64,000 nucleotides of DNA from Chamaelirium japonicum. Its lineage: Eukaryota; Streptophyta; Magnoliopsida; Liliales; Melanthiaceae. Made by a program: the position numbers and the translations under genes. Below, one piece after another: positions 34,104-46,369 of this stretch; positions within the stretch are counted from its first letter, which is position 1, and each line of letters starts with the position of its first letter. The stretch spans positions 19,201,532 to 19,265,531 of the forward strand of contig OX393549.1 of NCBI GenBank assembly GCA_947650365.1. Reading direction: 5' to 3'. The notes beneath the pieces are model-generated. The model was given only the letters and a program-made list of their open reading frames with translations, searched no databases and had not been told where the DNA came from.

Positions 34104-34499
34104 AGCAAGCAGGGGGAGCGAAAAAAAAAGAAAAAAAAGGGCCCCACAGCCCCCCTGTCAGGAGGACCGCCTGGCTCACGCCGCTGCATCCCTTCTCCAA
34201 CCAGATCAGGGCCGCCCGACTCAGAGCAACGTCATCGCTATGCCTTGGCCCTCGCGCTGCACTCCCAGGGTCCACGCACCGCCCGTGCCGGCCAACTACC
34301 CCTCCGCCGGGCGGCATCCGCACACTACCCGCACAATATCGCCTGTACTGGCCACCTACTGCCACTCGCCCGTGCTTGGCCCCGTATCACCGGCATAATA
34401 CAACCGGCCGTCGCTCGAAACTCCCGCTTATACCGAGCCCACAGCCGCCACTACAGCTGTTCCACGCACTTGGCCTCAACCGGTGCCACAGTTTCAGCT
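34104..34499. other. antisense-gene upstream part, no clear exon
   Basis: On the minus strand this precedes the possible acceptor at 34075 and could be an intron or 5' exon of the antisense gene. I cannot place an exon with confidence. Confidence 0.3.
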
Positions 34500-35160
34500 A
34501 CTACTGATGATCAAAAAAAAAAAAAGAGGGAGGAACAACAGCAGCAGCCGGGACCCGCGCTACTCTCCAATTCGAGACCGACACCAAAAAAAAAAAAAAG
34601 GCCCGTAGCCCCCCTCCTTCTTCGTCGACGCAACCGGGGGGGTGGGGGCACCCGACTCGGGGACGCCGCAGCCCCTACTCCCCCTCCGACGCGGCCGGCC
34701 CCCACAGCCGCCGGACCCGGTGCCCCCCGCGCCCGACTCACGCACGCTAGACCCCGCAGCCGCCGGACCCGGTGCCCCCGCGCGCCGCCTCCGCCCGTCC
34801 CAGCCTCGCGGCCCGGGCCTCCGGCCCCGTGCGCTGCAGCCCCGCGCGTCGCCTCGCCCAGCGCCGCCCGTACCCGGGGCCACGCGCCGCTGCCCCCGTG
34901 CGCCCGCCGCTGCTGCCGTTGCTGCTCCCGCAGGACAGAACCAGAGAAGAAGAAGAAAAAGAAGAAGAAGAAGAAAGAGGAAGAAAGAGGCGGCGAAGAC
35001 GGTTCACACCTCAGCCACGCTCCTCCATCCTCCTCGTCGCGGTCGTCGTCGCCCCGTCGCTTCGAGCCCGCCTTCGCAACAATCTTCAAGTCGCGCACCA
35101 TCGTCACCGCCGCCGACGAAAGAGGCAACACCGGGAAGACGGAGCAAGTCGCGTGCAACC
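34500..35160. promoter_or_regulatory. GC-rich island upstream of the antisense gene
   Basis: Very rich in C and CG on the plus strand, with A-runs at its edges (34511, 34587) and a GAAGAAGAAG tract at 34947-34990. Long frames on both strands (up to 307 codons) follow from composition only. Its position suggests a promoter or leader for the antisense gene. A TTATTTAAGG site on the minus strand at 35246-35256 could be its TATA box. This is inference. Confidence 0.4.
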
Positions 35161-35350
35161 CTAGGTAGCTCTCTTCCTACGACGGTCTCCAAAAGCCAAC
35201 GGAACCTTCTCAAGAACAAGGGGTTGGATGAAGGGGCGGTAGGGGTCCTTAAATAAGCCCCCAATCCCGCCCACAAAAGGAATCAAGGACAAGTACTCTA
35301 TACTTCCTATGTGTCCAAACCCTACACGTTCTCACCATCACACTCGTCCT

Positions 35351-35362
35351 TGAGGGGGCACT
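35351..35362 (+). other. polypurine tract of the gypsy element
   Basis: TGAGGGGGCACT lies directly before the 3' LTR start TGTAGACA at 35363, the place where plus-strand priming occurs. Confidence 0.75.
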
Positions 35363-37354
35363 TGTAGACACACAAATTATGTCTAACCCGGACCCGACTT
35401 GCGTACACCTATGCGGAGGCAAACTCGACATACACCCGGGCCCGGACCCGACTTGCATGCACCAATACGGAGACAAACCCGACACGCACTTGGACCCGGA
35501 CCCGACTCGCATGCACCGACTTGGAATCAAACCTGACACGCACTCGGATCCGGACCCGACTCGCACCCAACAAGGGGCCGGGTGGGCCCATCCTCAAGTG
35601 GGGCCCACCCGGCCCCCTACTAGAGATCCGAACCCCTCATGGGGTGGCCGGCCGTGCAAGGAAAAGAAAAAGAAAGAAAAAAAAAAGAAAGGAAAAGAAA
35701 GAAAGAAAAGGAAAGGAAAGAAAAGGAAAGAAAAGAAAGAAAAAGAAAAGAAAGACAGCCATGCGCGGGGAGAGGTTGCGTATGACGTCTACTTACGCGT
35801 GGATCTGCGTCGATCCCTCGATCCGACGGACAACAAGAAGAGTCGGGTCGCCATCGATTTTATGTGCAAGATTCAAGATAAATCCAAAAATGATTAAGCC
35901 ATAATTACCCCGCCAGAAAGGGAAAGCAAATAAAGGTTTATTCCTCTCTTCAATTGAAGAATGAATCTTGGGCAATTATGAGGGAGATATTAAGGGATTT
36001 AAAATTAAACTTTCCATATCTCTCCCCTCCCCCCTTCGCCTATAAATAGAGGGGGAGGGGGAAGGCTCAAGGGGTCGAAAAAGTCGCAAGCTAAAGACGA
36101 AGCGAGGAAGCTCTGCAGAAGAGGAGACGCTTCTTCATCGACCCAAGGCTTCACGAGGCACGGGCAAGCCTATCCCTTCGGGACCGGCTTAGTCCATTGA
36201 AAGCCCTCATCAACGTGAGGACCCTTGTACAAGAAGATCAAGCCTTCGAATCCGTGCACGAAGAAGAAAGCTCGGAGAAGAAGAACCCTTCGACTCCGAA
36301 GACGCCAGAAGCAAAGGCCGGAGAAGAAGATCGGAGCGGCACCACCCTGTCATCTCCAACAAGCCTTCGACTCCGATCAAGCCCAAAAGCCCAGAGAAGA
36401 AGACCGAAGTGTCATCACCCGTCGCCTTCGACAAACGTCCACTCCATCCACGAAGAAGAAAGCTTGGAGAGGACTGCTCGAAGCGTCGCTACACCCATTG
36501 TCTTCAAAGCAAAGCCGACGCTACAACCGTAGCACGGAGATCGGTGCTACCCTCGTCGTCTTCAAAGGTTCCCTTCGACTCCGATCACGCCAAAGAAGCC
36601 CGGAGAAGAAGCAAAGCCTAGCCCACACCTAAACCGTCGAGGAAGCCAGAAGCATTGAAGACGTTGTTACTATCGTTCGAGAAGAAGATCGAGTCGATAC
36701 CGAAGCAAAAGTCCACGCAAGAAGCCAAAGCAAAAGCCCCGGTAAAGCTCACGCCAAAGCAACGCAAGTGCCAAAGCCAAGCGACTAGGCCGGTCACGAG
36801 CAAAAGCACCGCACGTTCTAGCCGATACGATGCGAAGTCCGGAAGAACGAAAGCACCGTAAGTCTTCCCCCGTCTATGTCCAAGCGCAAGCGCCAAAGCA
36901 AAACAAAAGCCAGAGCCACGCCCAAGCCAAGTTAAAGTCGAAAGCCAGCCAAAGCCGACGCCAAAAGCACGATCGACGCCGCGAACCGACGATCAAGGAC
37001 GCTGAGGTCAAGCAAGGAGCAAGGAAGACACGAAGACCGAGGAACAAAGCCGAAAACCCCCTAACCAAGGAAGCGCGAAGCACGGAAGGGACCAAAGAAA
37101 CGGCGGATACTCCTTAGCCTCTCAAAAAACCCTCACCCTGTAAAAACCTCTGTCCTGGGCAACCCCTTCAGAGCTCTCACATGAATACCACGTGGAGACG
37201 CAGATTAAAGGGACCCTCCAGAGGATCTCTTCCATAATCTCCTGATCAATATTTGCCGCACCCGGACTCGCCACCCCCGAGCCCCCGGGTCCCGGCACAC
37301 TGTAATCTCGTGTGTTCGCAATAAAGACGACCCAGATCTTTTTCTGCGCATACA
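35363..37354 (+). repeat. gypsy 3' LTR, complete (1992 bp)
   Basis: Starts TGTAGACACAC and ends GCATACA before the target duplication GTGAC. Contents in order: 54-bp repeats, purine tract (35657-35757), TATA box CCTATAAATAGAGGG near 36040, a long region with many AAGCC/AAAGC phrases, and U5 with an AATAAAG near 37319. The 70-172-codon frames are not genes. Confidence 0.88.
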
Positions 37355-37359
37355 GTGAC

Positions 37360-38800
37360 AGGAGAGTCTTGCACTGGATTGAGGAACCTTGTGAAAAAAA
37401 TAGAAAGCCCGCGCTGTGCTAGTCAAGTTTAGGGGGCAGACCTTGAACTTAATTCAATTGTGTAGTTGTTTCTTTCTTTTGTTCTTTATATTCCTGTAGA
37501 AAACCCCGATAATTTGATTATCAGTGTTTTAGAGGGATGCCCTTTCGCCTCGGGTCCAAGCGACCTTATTAGGATAGAATTCCAATAATGACGCCTGTTA
37601 TCAAATTAACTTTTGATGATAGTATGAACTCGTCATATTCGGTTAGTCACCATTAGGACGATGTCTGACTTATTGGTGTGCTATTTGGCTAGCATTGAAA
37701 CCAATAATGAGACGGTGATCTACTATGATATTATTTATCAAGTTTATAATCGAGGCGCCATAGTAGTGTGAGACCTTTACTGTCAGTCCGACCTTAGGCT
37801 AGGCTCCAGAGCATTAGGGTGATAGGTGGTGTTGCAGAGTATTGATGTTCTCAGAGTATGTAATGTGATCATTGAGCGGAAAAATCCACTTGTGGTAGGG
37901 ACTATGATACTCCAAGTTTGATTAATACTTTGCAAATGGCTTGAAACCCTAGTGGGAGCGTGGTATGACCAGAGTCTAGTGTATAGATTATCGTGACATT
38001 AGTTTGCACCCATATTTATATTAAAATAACCCTTAACTCTAATAAGGGATGTGCAAGAGGACTCTTTGAAATCCTCTGACCTTCATAGCCAACTGCTTTG
38101 TGTCTGGGTGGGAGGGCGTAGCTCAACATTCCCCTCGAATAAGAGTTATGCTTTTTTCCATGCTAGATGACTTAACAGTCTCCCTCAGGTTATGGTGGTT
38201 ACGGGGCTAGGAGAGAATGACTCTTCCTACCCTCGTGGGAGCCGTATGAACTCTCGTGTCGTAATTGCCTAGGCTTATAGTTAAGCATTCGAAGTGGACG
38301 TGAAGCTTTTGGTGCTTTGTATGGCGATCACGTTGCATGGTCATAAGGGCCACCATAGTCCATTAGAGTCATTTGATGACATATTTAGATTAGGTCAAGG
38401 AAAGACCCGAGTGAGTGGATGACGTTGAACACTGCCTATTAGGGCATGTGTATCTGATTCCGAGATCTCAGATATATGGTTAATTAATCTATAGAGGTGT
38501 ATTCGCTGTGAAGGTAGCATTGGTATTTGGATATAATTAACTTATTTTTAAAATCCATAAAATAAGTTTTATGCATTGTTTTATTCAACTATATAGTTCT
38601 CCTGTCCGCTATCTTATAAGAAAACTAGTTATCGGGTCTCTAACTACGTAGAGTAGAAGCGCCATCTTTAGCCTATGCTTAGGATTACAAAGGTACATTG
38701 ACTGTTAATCTCAATACCTCTGAACTAGACCTAACGAGTCCAAATACCACCAGGATGCTGACTAAGACATATGACGACTAGCGAGAGTCTAAGGAGATGT
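37360..38800. other. retroelement-like DNA, no gene
   Basis: No open frame of note. The style resembles long LTR or leader sequences and it follows the interrupted copia-like leader that ends at 28212, so it may be its continuation. I could not confirm this by matching ends. Confidence 0.3.
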
Positions 38801-40390
38801 GTAAGTGCTATGTCATAGCAAGCTTGTAAACAACTCTTTAGAAGCAAGTTGGGATATATCGAGTCTTTTGAAATAAAGTTTTACTTGTATTAGATGTTTG
38901 AAAGGTAAAGTCAAAAGACTTATCTTTGCCCAACTAAACCCGACCCACTGAGGATTGCTTGGTGGGAAAGAAATCCAACCCGGGTTGCTGTTGGTTGGAA
39001 GAAGGTGGGATATAGTTGGGTTGGCTGGATAGAGGCTTACCAATTTGGGTTGGCTGAAGTGGTATGTTGGATAAAGATGGCAAACCACATCTTTATCTTG
39101 GTGGATCCCACTTAGACTTGGCTTTGCTTTGAAGCAATCATATGGGATTGGGACTCCCATGTACACATGACAACTCTATCATCACGTGTGTTATAAAGAG
39201 GTGTTGAACCTCTTGTTGAGAAACATGAGTCATGAGGCTTGCGACACTTCCTTAGGAGTTTCAGGAAGAGCCCGATGTAAAGGAGAAGATGAGGAGGCCA
39301 GTTGCAAGGTGGTGCTCAGGGGGAGGCCGCGGGTTCGGGCGTCTCCCCCCCCCCCAGGTGGTTCGCTTCAATGGAGGAGGTTGTGGGAGGATCCGGTGCC
39401 TCCAAGGCTAGGAGGATCTCACCCATGGTTGTTCAAGGAAGCGAGTAAGGGTGAGGTTCCACCCCACCAAAGACCGGCAACGGAGGCTAAGCTGTAGAAG
39501 GCCATGAGACAGCTACAGTAGGGCCGGCGCCCACGGCACCACTGTGGGCGCCCAGGGCCAAAGTGCTGTTGGAGGCTCAGGGAGAGGCATGGTCCAGTGT
39601 CTTCTTTCCTCGGGTTGTTTGGGTCTTCAGAAGAGACTTCGAGGGGGAGGTTGCGATTGAGCAATTCCTTTCTCGGAGAGGTTCAAGACACCGGAGGCGA
39701 GACCGGAAGGAGGGTGCGGTCTGGGCACCTTCTCTCCAGCTTGACGGATCGTGGCAGCGGACCGCGATGGCACTAGTACGTGCGGGTGTCGACCGAGAGG
39801 GAGTACCTAGATGGTACAAGGAGTCTTCGACGGCATCGTGTTCAACCGCCAATGAGCGGACTGATGTGGGATGCTGTCGAGTGACTAGTGGAGGTGTCGA
39901 CGGGCACCGGCGCGGATCGCTGACGAGCGATGTGGGCGCTAACGGGCGCAATGGCGATAGGTACGGCTGCGGGCACTCCTGCGGTCTAACAATGTGCGGA
40001 GGCTATCGACGGATGGCGGACTAAAGGCAACGACGATTGTGGTGGCGGCGGACTCAGCTGCGGGCACATCTGTGGTACAGCAGGGTGCAGGATACAAGAT
40101 TCGATCGTTTGCTGACGGACAACAAATTGGGAGCGATGGACACGAGAAGCGTCACAAAGCTAGGCAATGGCCATGGTTTGCGATAGGGGTGTCGACATGT
40201 GATGGACCGGAGCGCAAGGGCATGGCGATAATCTTCTGATCAAAGCACTGGGCGTGGTGTACAGTCACCGAAATGAAAATTGTAATCCGTGGTGTATCCC
40301 GCTTGTCAGTGGGTGAATTACGTTAAAGAAATCCTTTTTAGCTACAAGACTGCGGTCTCTCCTATCATATATTTATTTCCGTGATCAACA
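38801..40390 (+). repeat. possible copia LTR region
   Basis: A TATA-like TTATAAAG at 39191 is followed 1.2 kb later by U5-like text (TTTATTTCCGTGATCAACA) ending at 40390. A start with TG and a target duplication were not found. Frames of 103 and 153 codons inside are not recognised. Contains a run of eleven C near 39347. Confidence 0.3.
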
Positions 40391-40608
40391 CGAATTTGGG
40401 CCCATTGCCACTCCTATGGTTTCCTCGTCCTTTTGGCGTGCATACATTGCGAGCACATCTTAGTCCCTACTTTGACTCCCTCTTTTAAAAAGTGTCATAC
40501 CTATAAAACAATTTTTCAACAGAGTAATGCTATTCAACATCGAGTGGGAACGTGTCACAGCTGACTGATGCCTGATGATCGAGGTGAGTGTAATTCACTT
40601 GTGGGCTG

Positions 40609-41168
40609 TAGAGTTGTTAGTTGGCCGGATTTGGGTCGGCCCACACCATGCTCAGGCCGGCCCAGATTTATGAGTGTGTGTCCATACCGGGCCTGATCCC
40701 AAATTAAATTTTTTGAACTTGGTCCAAATCCGGCCCAAAACTCTTTTACGCAGCCCAAGTTCAAACCCGGCTCAAATTAAACCCACATTTCTAGCAATGA
40801 TATATGTTTAAATCTTTTTTTCTTTTCTTGATTATACAATAAAAGTAAAAAATAATATTGATTATTATATAAATTAAAAGTATATATATGAAATAATGCT
40901 CCTAAAATTCAAGGCATTGAAATTTGTAAAGTGGGCGCTTTTAAATTGTGTATTCATTATATATTAAACATAAAAATAAAATATTTTTCGGCTTCGATTT
41001 GATCTTCGGGTCGGGTTAGTGGTTGTCCATAGCCGGGCAATAATACAGTCAGACTTGATTGTTCGAACCCAGTATGGTCCAAAGCCCAAGTTAATTCTGC
41101 CCAAACTAGGCCCAAATCGGGGCTGGTCAGTTGGGCCTCGGGCTGGCATGAGCCCATTAACGACCCTA
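40609..41168. mobile_element. hAT-type MITE related to the 43021 element
   Basis: Starts TAGAGTTGTTAGTTGGCC and ends GGGCTGGCATGAGCCCATTA, then ACGACCCTA, imperfect inverted ends. The interior (AAGCCCAAGTT, ATAAAAATAAAAT, CGGGCAATAATACAGTC) parallels that of the elements at 43021 and 56649. No target duplication is preserved. Confidence 0.5.
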
Positions 41169-41204
41169 GTCGACTATCGAGGTGGGCAGTTATGAAGAGG
41201 ACAT

Positions 41205-41310
41205 ACCTATCCTTGTTAGAGTGACGTCTGTTGTAAGTGCCATTGCACAAGAGAGACCGGTTCGAAGCCTGCCAATTGTAGGAGCGGAAAGTTTTTTTTT
41301 TTCTCGTAAA
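41205..41310 (+). repeat. tRNA-like (SINE-type) fragment
   Basis: GACCGGTTCGAAGCC near 41258 is a perfect Pol III B box and TTAGAGTGACGTCTGTTG upstream a weak A box. A run of T at 41292-41301 could be a Pol III stop. It does not make a full tRNA cloverleaf by eye. Confidence 0.4.
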
Positions 41311-41690
41311 CGACAAGCCTTGTTTCTGTCCACAGGTACATCACTTTAATTATACGCAGCATGACCTTTGTGGGCTATCGTTGTGCATAGCATGCAGCAA
41401 TTTGGCTTCAATTTTCTTTTTAAGAGTCTGTTCTTTTGGTGAGTAAATTAGGTTAGACATTTATTTATCCGGGTCATATCACTTTGTGCAATGTTCTTTT
41501 ATCCAAAATCCAGGGTAAATGGGTTTCAAGATTTATTTTTTTTATAGTTTGGTGGCAGCTTAGAGTCCCACCAAAATTGGTCAGACATTGATTGCTCATC
41601 ATGGGAAAGACATTATATGCCGAGATCTATTTGATCCATCGAAAATTTAGATGGATTTGCCTAGTTGAAAAGAACATGAGATATTAAATT

Positions 41691-42321
41691 GGGGCTATTA
41701 ACATTAGCTCCTTAAAAAGATTTTCCTTTAATGTTAAGGGTATGTGAAGTTTGAACTTAACGTTAAGCCTTTGTTGTTGAACTTAACGTTAATTTAAATT
41801 ATAATTTTACGTCTACAGGTAAAGTGTAACAATCGTAGCAAAAGAGTAACAATTGGTAAATATTAAAAATCCGTTAGTTTTGGCTAACGCGGGCTCCTTC
41901 TGCCACGCACATGTAATAACAAAATTTTTTAAATGACAATTTTAGCCTTATATATAAAGTGCAACAATTGTAGCAAAAAAGAAACAATTTGTTAGCAAAG
42001 AGTAACAATTTGATATGGTAAAGTGCCTTAATTATCGATTGATTGTATCAGTATTTCTGCTCATCTGGTCACAATATGATTTTTTTTGTGACAAAAAATA
42101 CTTTTAACTATGCGGAACCAAGCTGATTCTATCTCGCAAAAAATAATTCATGTTAAGTTGATAACAAAAAATATAAATTTAATGAACTTAGGTTGGACAT
42201 TATTGTCCTATTTTTGTATTTGATTCAGCAGGATTTTGGGAGGGAGCTAATTGCACTACTGCACTTGCAGGAGGGGCTTATTGCAAGTTGATACCTATGT
42301 AGGGAGCTATTACTAAGCCCC
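41691..42321. mobile_element. possible MITE with GGGGCT termini
   Basis: GGGGCTATTAACATTAGCTCC at the left is answered by the inverted GGGAGCTATTACTAAGCCCC at the right. Flanks are AT-rich without a certain duplication. The segmental duplication described below starts inside it. Confidence 0.45.
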
Positions 42322-42501
42322 TCTATTTAATTTTTTTAGAAATCATTATCCTTGGCCATGAATGTCTGAAGCAAATGAATTTTCCATCCCATTTATGTCT
42401 CGCCACAAGAATGGACCCTAAATGAGGTGGCAGTGACCCTCACATTTCTCCCCAATGTGATCCCTCTTAGCCTCGATTGTATGTGACCTAGCCGACATAA
42501 C

Positions 42502-42964
42502 TAGGGGTGGCAATGGGTCGTGTCGGGTCGGGGTCGTGTCGTGTCCAAAACCATTAGACCCGGACCTGACCCGTTTAACTAATCATGTCTAGATCCTAAA
42601 CCCTTACCCGACCCGTTTCTAAACGGTTAGACTCGATAAGGCCCGTTAGACCCGTTTACCACACGGGTTTATTCAGTTGACTAGATCCGACCCAATCCGA
42701 CTCGACCCGACCTAACCCGATAGACCCGCTGATACTATATATTACAGTATCGGATTGCGGGTAGACCCAACCCGTTGAATTTTAAACTGGTCTTCCCGGG
42801 TCTACCGTGTCTAGACCCTAAACCCGGACCCGACCCGTTTATTCAACTGGTCTATCGTGTCGACCCGTTTACGACCCGAACCCATTTAGCCCTGACCCAG
42901 ACCCGCTAACTTCGTGTTGGGTCGTGTCGGGTCTGCAGTATCGGGTCCGAAATTGCCAGCCCTA
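42502..42964 (+). mobile_element. hAT-type MITE, ACCCG family (copy 1 only)
   Basis: Starts TAGGGGTGGCAAT and ends TTGCCAGCCCTA, flanked by GACATAAC (42494-42501) and GACATAGC (42965-42972), 7 of 8 matching. The paralogous site in duplication copy 2 (about 56568-56585) is uninterrupted. 463 bp, non-coding, with CTAAACCC motifs. Confidence 0.88.
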
Positions 42965-43477
42965 GACATAGCCCATGCAGCCGCGAGGTACTCATAACTT
43001 CAGCGATTTACAGCCCGTTGTAGGGCTGTAAATGGGCCGGGTTCGGGTTGGCGCACCCCAAGCTGATGCCCAGCTTGAACTTGTGAGCGTGTCAAAATCC
43101 AGCTCGTGTCCGATAAACAATTATGGCTTAGCCCAAAAACAGTTCAAAAAATTTTGTGGAGTCCAAGCCCAAAATCCGACCCAAATTAAGACCGAACTTG
43201 TATTATTTTTTGAGAAATTTTATTCATACCCCATAAATCTGTAATTAGCCCCCATTTCCAACAAACTTGAACACACCCCATTTTTTTTTTTTTCATACCC
43301 CATTCCTATACCAAAAATACCCTTCCCCCTTACACCCCACCTTCAATACACCCCAGTTAAATGGTCCGCACCAACTTGATTATACCCCAATCAAACACAT
43401 ACCCCCTTAAATATACCCCAATTATATGCACTCTTGAATACACCCCATTCTTAAATAAATCCCATGCAGTTTGCTGC

Positions 43478-43540
43478 TTTTTTTTTTTTTTTTGAGATCG
43501 GCGGGTGTCCCGAAACTTTTCGGGCAATGGCCCACTTCCA
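43478..43540 (-). mobile_element. SINE 3' fragment
   Basis: On the minus strand, GTGGGCCATTGCCCGAAAAG and TTTCGGGACACCCGCCG followed by a run of A match the 3' end of the SINE at 27030-27231. The rest is missing. Confidence 0.75.
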
Positions 43541-43683
43541 GTTGGCTGATACTTGAAGGCACAAGTAGAGCTGCAACTTGGGCGGGCCAACTTGAACCCA
43601 ACCCGAGTCCAACCCGAACCTAACCCGAATTTGGGCGGGCTAATCCGAGCCCAACACGAATTATTTCTCCTCGACCCGATAGG

Positions 43684-44121
43684 ACCCGACACGAAGTTAG
43701 CGGGTCTGGGTCAAGGCTAAACGGTTTCGGGTCGTAAACGGGTCGACACGATAGACCCGTTTAATAAACGGGTCGGGTCCGGGTTTAGGGTCTGGACACG
43801 GTAGACCAGGGAAGACCCGTTTAGTATTCAACGGATCGTGTCGGGTCAGGTCTACCAGCAATCCGATACTATAATATATAATACCAGTGAGTCTTTCGGG
43901 TCAGGTCGGGTCAAGTCGGATTGGGTCGGATCGGGTCAACTGAATAGATCCGGGTGGTAAACGGGCCTTACCGGGTCTTATCGTGTCTGCTTGTTTATTA
44001 GCGAGTCGGGTATGGGTTTAGGATCTAGACACGATTAGTTAAACTGGTCGGGTCCGGGTCTAGGGGTTTTGGACACGACACGAAACTAGACACGACACGA
44101 CACGACTCATTGCCACCCCTA
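43684..44121 (-). mobile_element. hAT-type MITE, ACCCG family, reversed and left-truncated
   Basis: Reverse-orientation copy that ends with ATTGCCACCCCTA. The left terminus lacks the TAGGG(C/G)TGGCAA start. The phrase GCTGCAACTTGGGCGGGCCAA occurs on both sides (43569 and 44122), so the MITE probably sits within a short duplicated segment. Confidence 0.65.
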
Positions 44122-44422
44122 GCTGCAACTTGGGCGGGCCAACCCGAACCCAACCCGACTTTGGCCGGGTTAACCCGAACCCACCCCGCACAACCCGGCC
44201 AACCCGACGGGTTGGGCTTGGGCTAAGTTTAAACAAACATTGGGTTGGGTTGGGGGTACAAAAGACGCTGAGCAGGGGCTTTGGGGTTTGGGGTACAAAA
44301 AAAAGGGCATTGTTGGTATTAAAGGATTATTGAGTAAGTTATTGAGAAACGCTAGGGATACGGGGGCTAATTACAGATTTTTGGGGTATGAATAAAATTT
44401 CCCTATTTTTTATTTTTTTTAA

Positions 44423-46012
44423 GAATCCCTCTCGGTGACTGAGGGGGGGTTCGGCCTTGACCCCTACCAGTTTATTTAAAACCAAAAAGAAAATCGGTTA
44501 CAACAAAACCAAAAATAAAAAAAGGGAAAAAAAAAAGGAAGAAAGAGGAGGGGGCCAAGGCCCTACATCAAAAAAGGGGGGACAAGACTGCCTTGAGATG
44601 CGTCAAGCTCTCTCATTCAAGCGCAATCTTCCATGTCCTCAGTCACGACTCATTTTGCTTCAGGACAAAGTTTGCTTGGTTCTGGGACCCATTGAAGATC
44701 TAGTTATTACATTCCTTCCATATAGACCAGCAAACAACAATAACCTGGATGTACCATGTCTTCCGCCATGTCTTGGGCACCCTCCTTCGTCTCCATTGCG
44801 ACCACATCGACCTCAGCGATCCCGGTCTCCCTCTGATGGCGAGCATGTCTTCGATTATGCACTAGATACTATTGGAGAAGGGGCAATGAAGGAAAAGGTG
44901 ATCAGTTGTCTCTCTCGGATGCCCGCAAAGAATGCACAAAAGGTCAAAGCAACCAGGGTGCTTGCGCTTCTTCAGGTTCCAACGGGTAAGGATCTTGTTG
45001 TGAATCAACAGCCACATAAAGATACTTGTCCGCAGCTTTCCACAGAGCCAAGGTAATAGGGCAAAGAACTCCTCCTGCGTTAACGAAGTGGTAGAGGGAC
45101 TTCACCGAGTAGGAGCCCGAAGATGTCAATCTCCACCTCCCATTGTTTAGGGCATCGGAGACCGTGATCAGTTCTAGAATGTCCATGAGTTCCGCTGGAT
45201 CCTACATCAAATCTGGGGGTAAATCATCTCCCAGGTGGAGGTCCCACACCATGCGGCCCCCCACAGCCAAGCACAGAGGACCAACTGTGGCCCTAGGAAT
45301 GGGCGTGCAAACGTAAGGAACTGGAATAAACTTACAAAGTGAGTTATCCCCTGCCCATCGGTCCTTCCAAAACTGGATATTCTTTTCATTCCCCAAGACA
45401 AGCTAATTGCCACATTTGTATATGTTTCCTACCTTCAAGACTCCTCTCCAAAAGTGTGAGATACACCCTGATTTTTGGCTACGTACCTGGAGGGTTGAGA
45501 ATTTGCGGAAGTACCTACTACGAATGACCCTACTCTAGTTATCCCCTTAATTGTTCTGTAGCCACCACCACCATTTACCTAGCAGCGCTCAGTTATGATC
45601 CCGAAGGTCAATAACTCCGAGCCCGCCTTGGTGCTTGGATTTGCACACTGATTTCCAATTCATAAGGTGTACGATCCCGAGTGTCTGTCGGCTCCCTGCC
45701 ACAAGAATCTGTTGTTGATCGTGTCAATTTTCTTAAGAACCGAAGCTGGGAAGTAGAAAACGCCAGGTAGTAAGCTGGGATGGCTGAGAGGACTGAGCTG
45801 ACCAGAGTCAGTCTACCCCCTAAGGACAGGTGTTGTTCTTTCCATCCAACTAGCCTCACCTCCACCTTCTCAATCACTTTAAGCGAATCATCCTTGTGCA
45901 TCCGCCGATCGATGATGGAAAGTCCCAGATATTTCTTTGGCAACATATCCAATTGTAGTTCAGAATGCTTGCAAGAATCGCGCTGCCACCCGACCTCTGA
46001 CCTAGGTTGTAA
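44423..46012 (-). mobile_element. 5'-truncated L1-type LINE (duplication copy 1)
   Basis: On the minus strand: end of reverse transcriptase (DMLPKKYLGLSIIDRRMHKDD, about 45950-45890; WKEQHLSLGGRLTLVSSVLSA) and zf-RVT text (RWRLTSSGSYSVKSLYHFVN, about 45135-45070), with frameshifts and stops between. The 3' end matches that of the LINE at 7152-8782. It was in place before the duplication because copy 2 has it at the same site. Confidence 0.82.
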
Positions 46013-46369
46013 AAGGATTTATATCTGAATGTTCTTTTTCTCTCGTGACCATATGATAAAAAGAAAAAATAGTATTGATTATGATACATATTTAAAAAAA
46101 TATATGTGAAGCAATGTTTCTAAAGTCTAAGACATTAATATTTGTAAAACAAATATTATGAAATTTATATTTGTTGTATATGAAAAATAAAAATAAAATG
46201 ATCCCGGCTTGGGTTCAAGCTTTGGGCCGGATTACGGACACTCACATGCAGACCACAATATAGTCGGGCTTGAATATTCGAGCCCAACCCATCCCAAAGC
46301 CCAAACTAACTCCACTCAAACTAAGCCCAACTCACCTGGCCAAAGCCCATTTACAGCCGTAGCCCCTTG

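Larger units (their letters stand above)
28218..37354 (+). mobile_element. Ty3/gypsy element of Tat-like type, internally deleted
   Basis: Bounded by TGTAGACACAC at 28218 and a terminal ACA at 37354, with a perfect 5-bp target duplication GTGAC at 28213-28217 and 37355-37359. Order: truncated 5' LTR, end of RNase H, integrase, spacer, antisense gene, GC-rich stretch, polypurine tract, complete 3' LTR. The rest of the 5' LTR, primer-binding site, gag, protease, reverse transcriptase and most of RNase H are missing at a junction near 29148. An extra antisense gene between pol and the 3' LTR is a known trait of the Tat group (Ogre/Retand relatives). The element cannot move by itself. Confidence 0.9.
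43212..44403. mobile_element. TIR element with perfect 8-bp TSD
   Basis: Starts GAGAAATTTTATTCATACCC and ends GGGTATGAATAAAATTTCCC, flanked by a perfect TATTTTTT (43204-43211 and 44404-44411). It is absent from copy 2, where TTGTATTTTTTATTT is continuous. Its ends and first 250 bp match the element at 5905. Inside are a SINE fragment and a reversed hAT MITE. No transposase is visible. Confidence 0.82.
43021..46361 (+). mobile_element. hAT-type element TAGGGCTGTAAATGGGC with nested insertions
   Basis: Starts TAGGGCTGTAAATGGGCC and ends GCCCATTTACAGCCGTA, flanked by GCCCGTTG (43013-43020) and GCCCCTTG (46362-46369), 7 of 8 matching. Once the nested LINE and TIR element are removed, about half a kilobase of its own DNA remains. 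Same element as 56649-58792 in copy 2. Confidence 0.82.

Noticed and set aside
34245..35256. Long frames of 307, 215 and 204 codons on both strands
   Set aside because: They lie in extreme GC-rich, A-run-flanked DNA; proline/alanine/arginine content and presence on both strands mark them as composition artefacts.
36197..37117. Lys/Ala-rich frames in the gypsy 3' LTR
   Set aside because: Open in several frames owing to AAGCC/AAAGC repeats; no start or domain, and lies in U5/R of the LTR.
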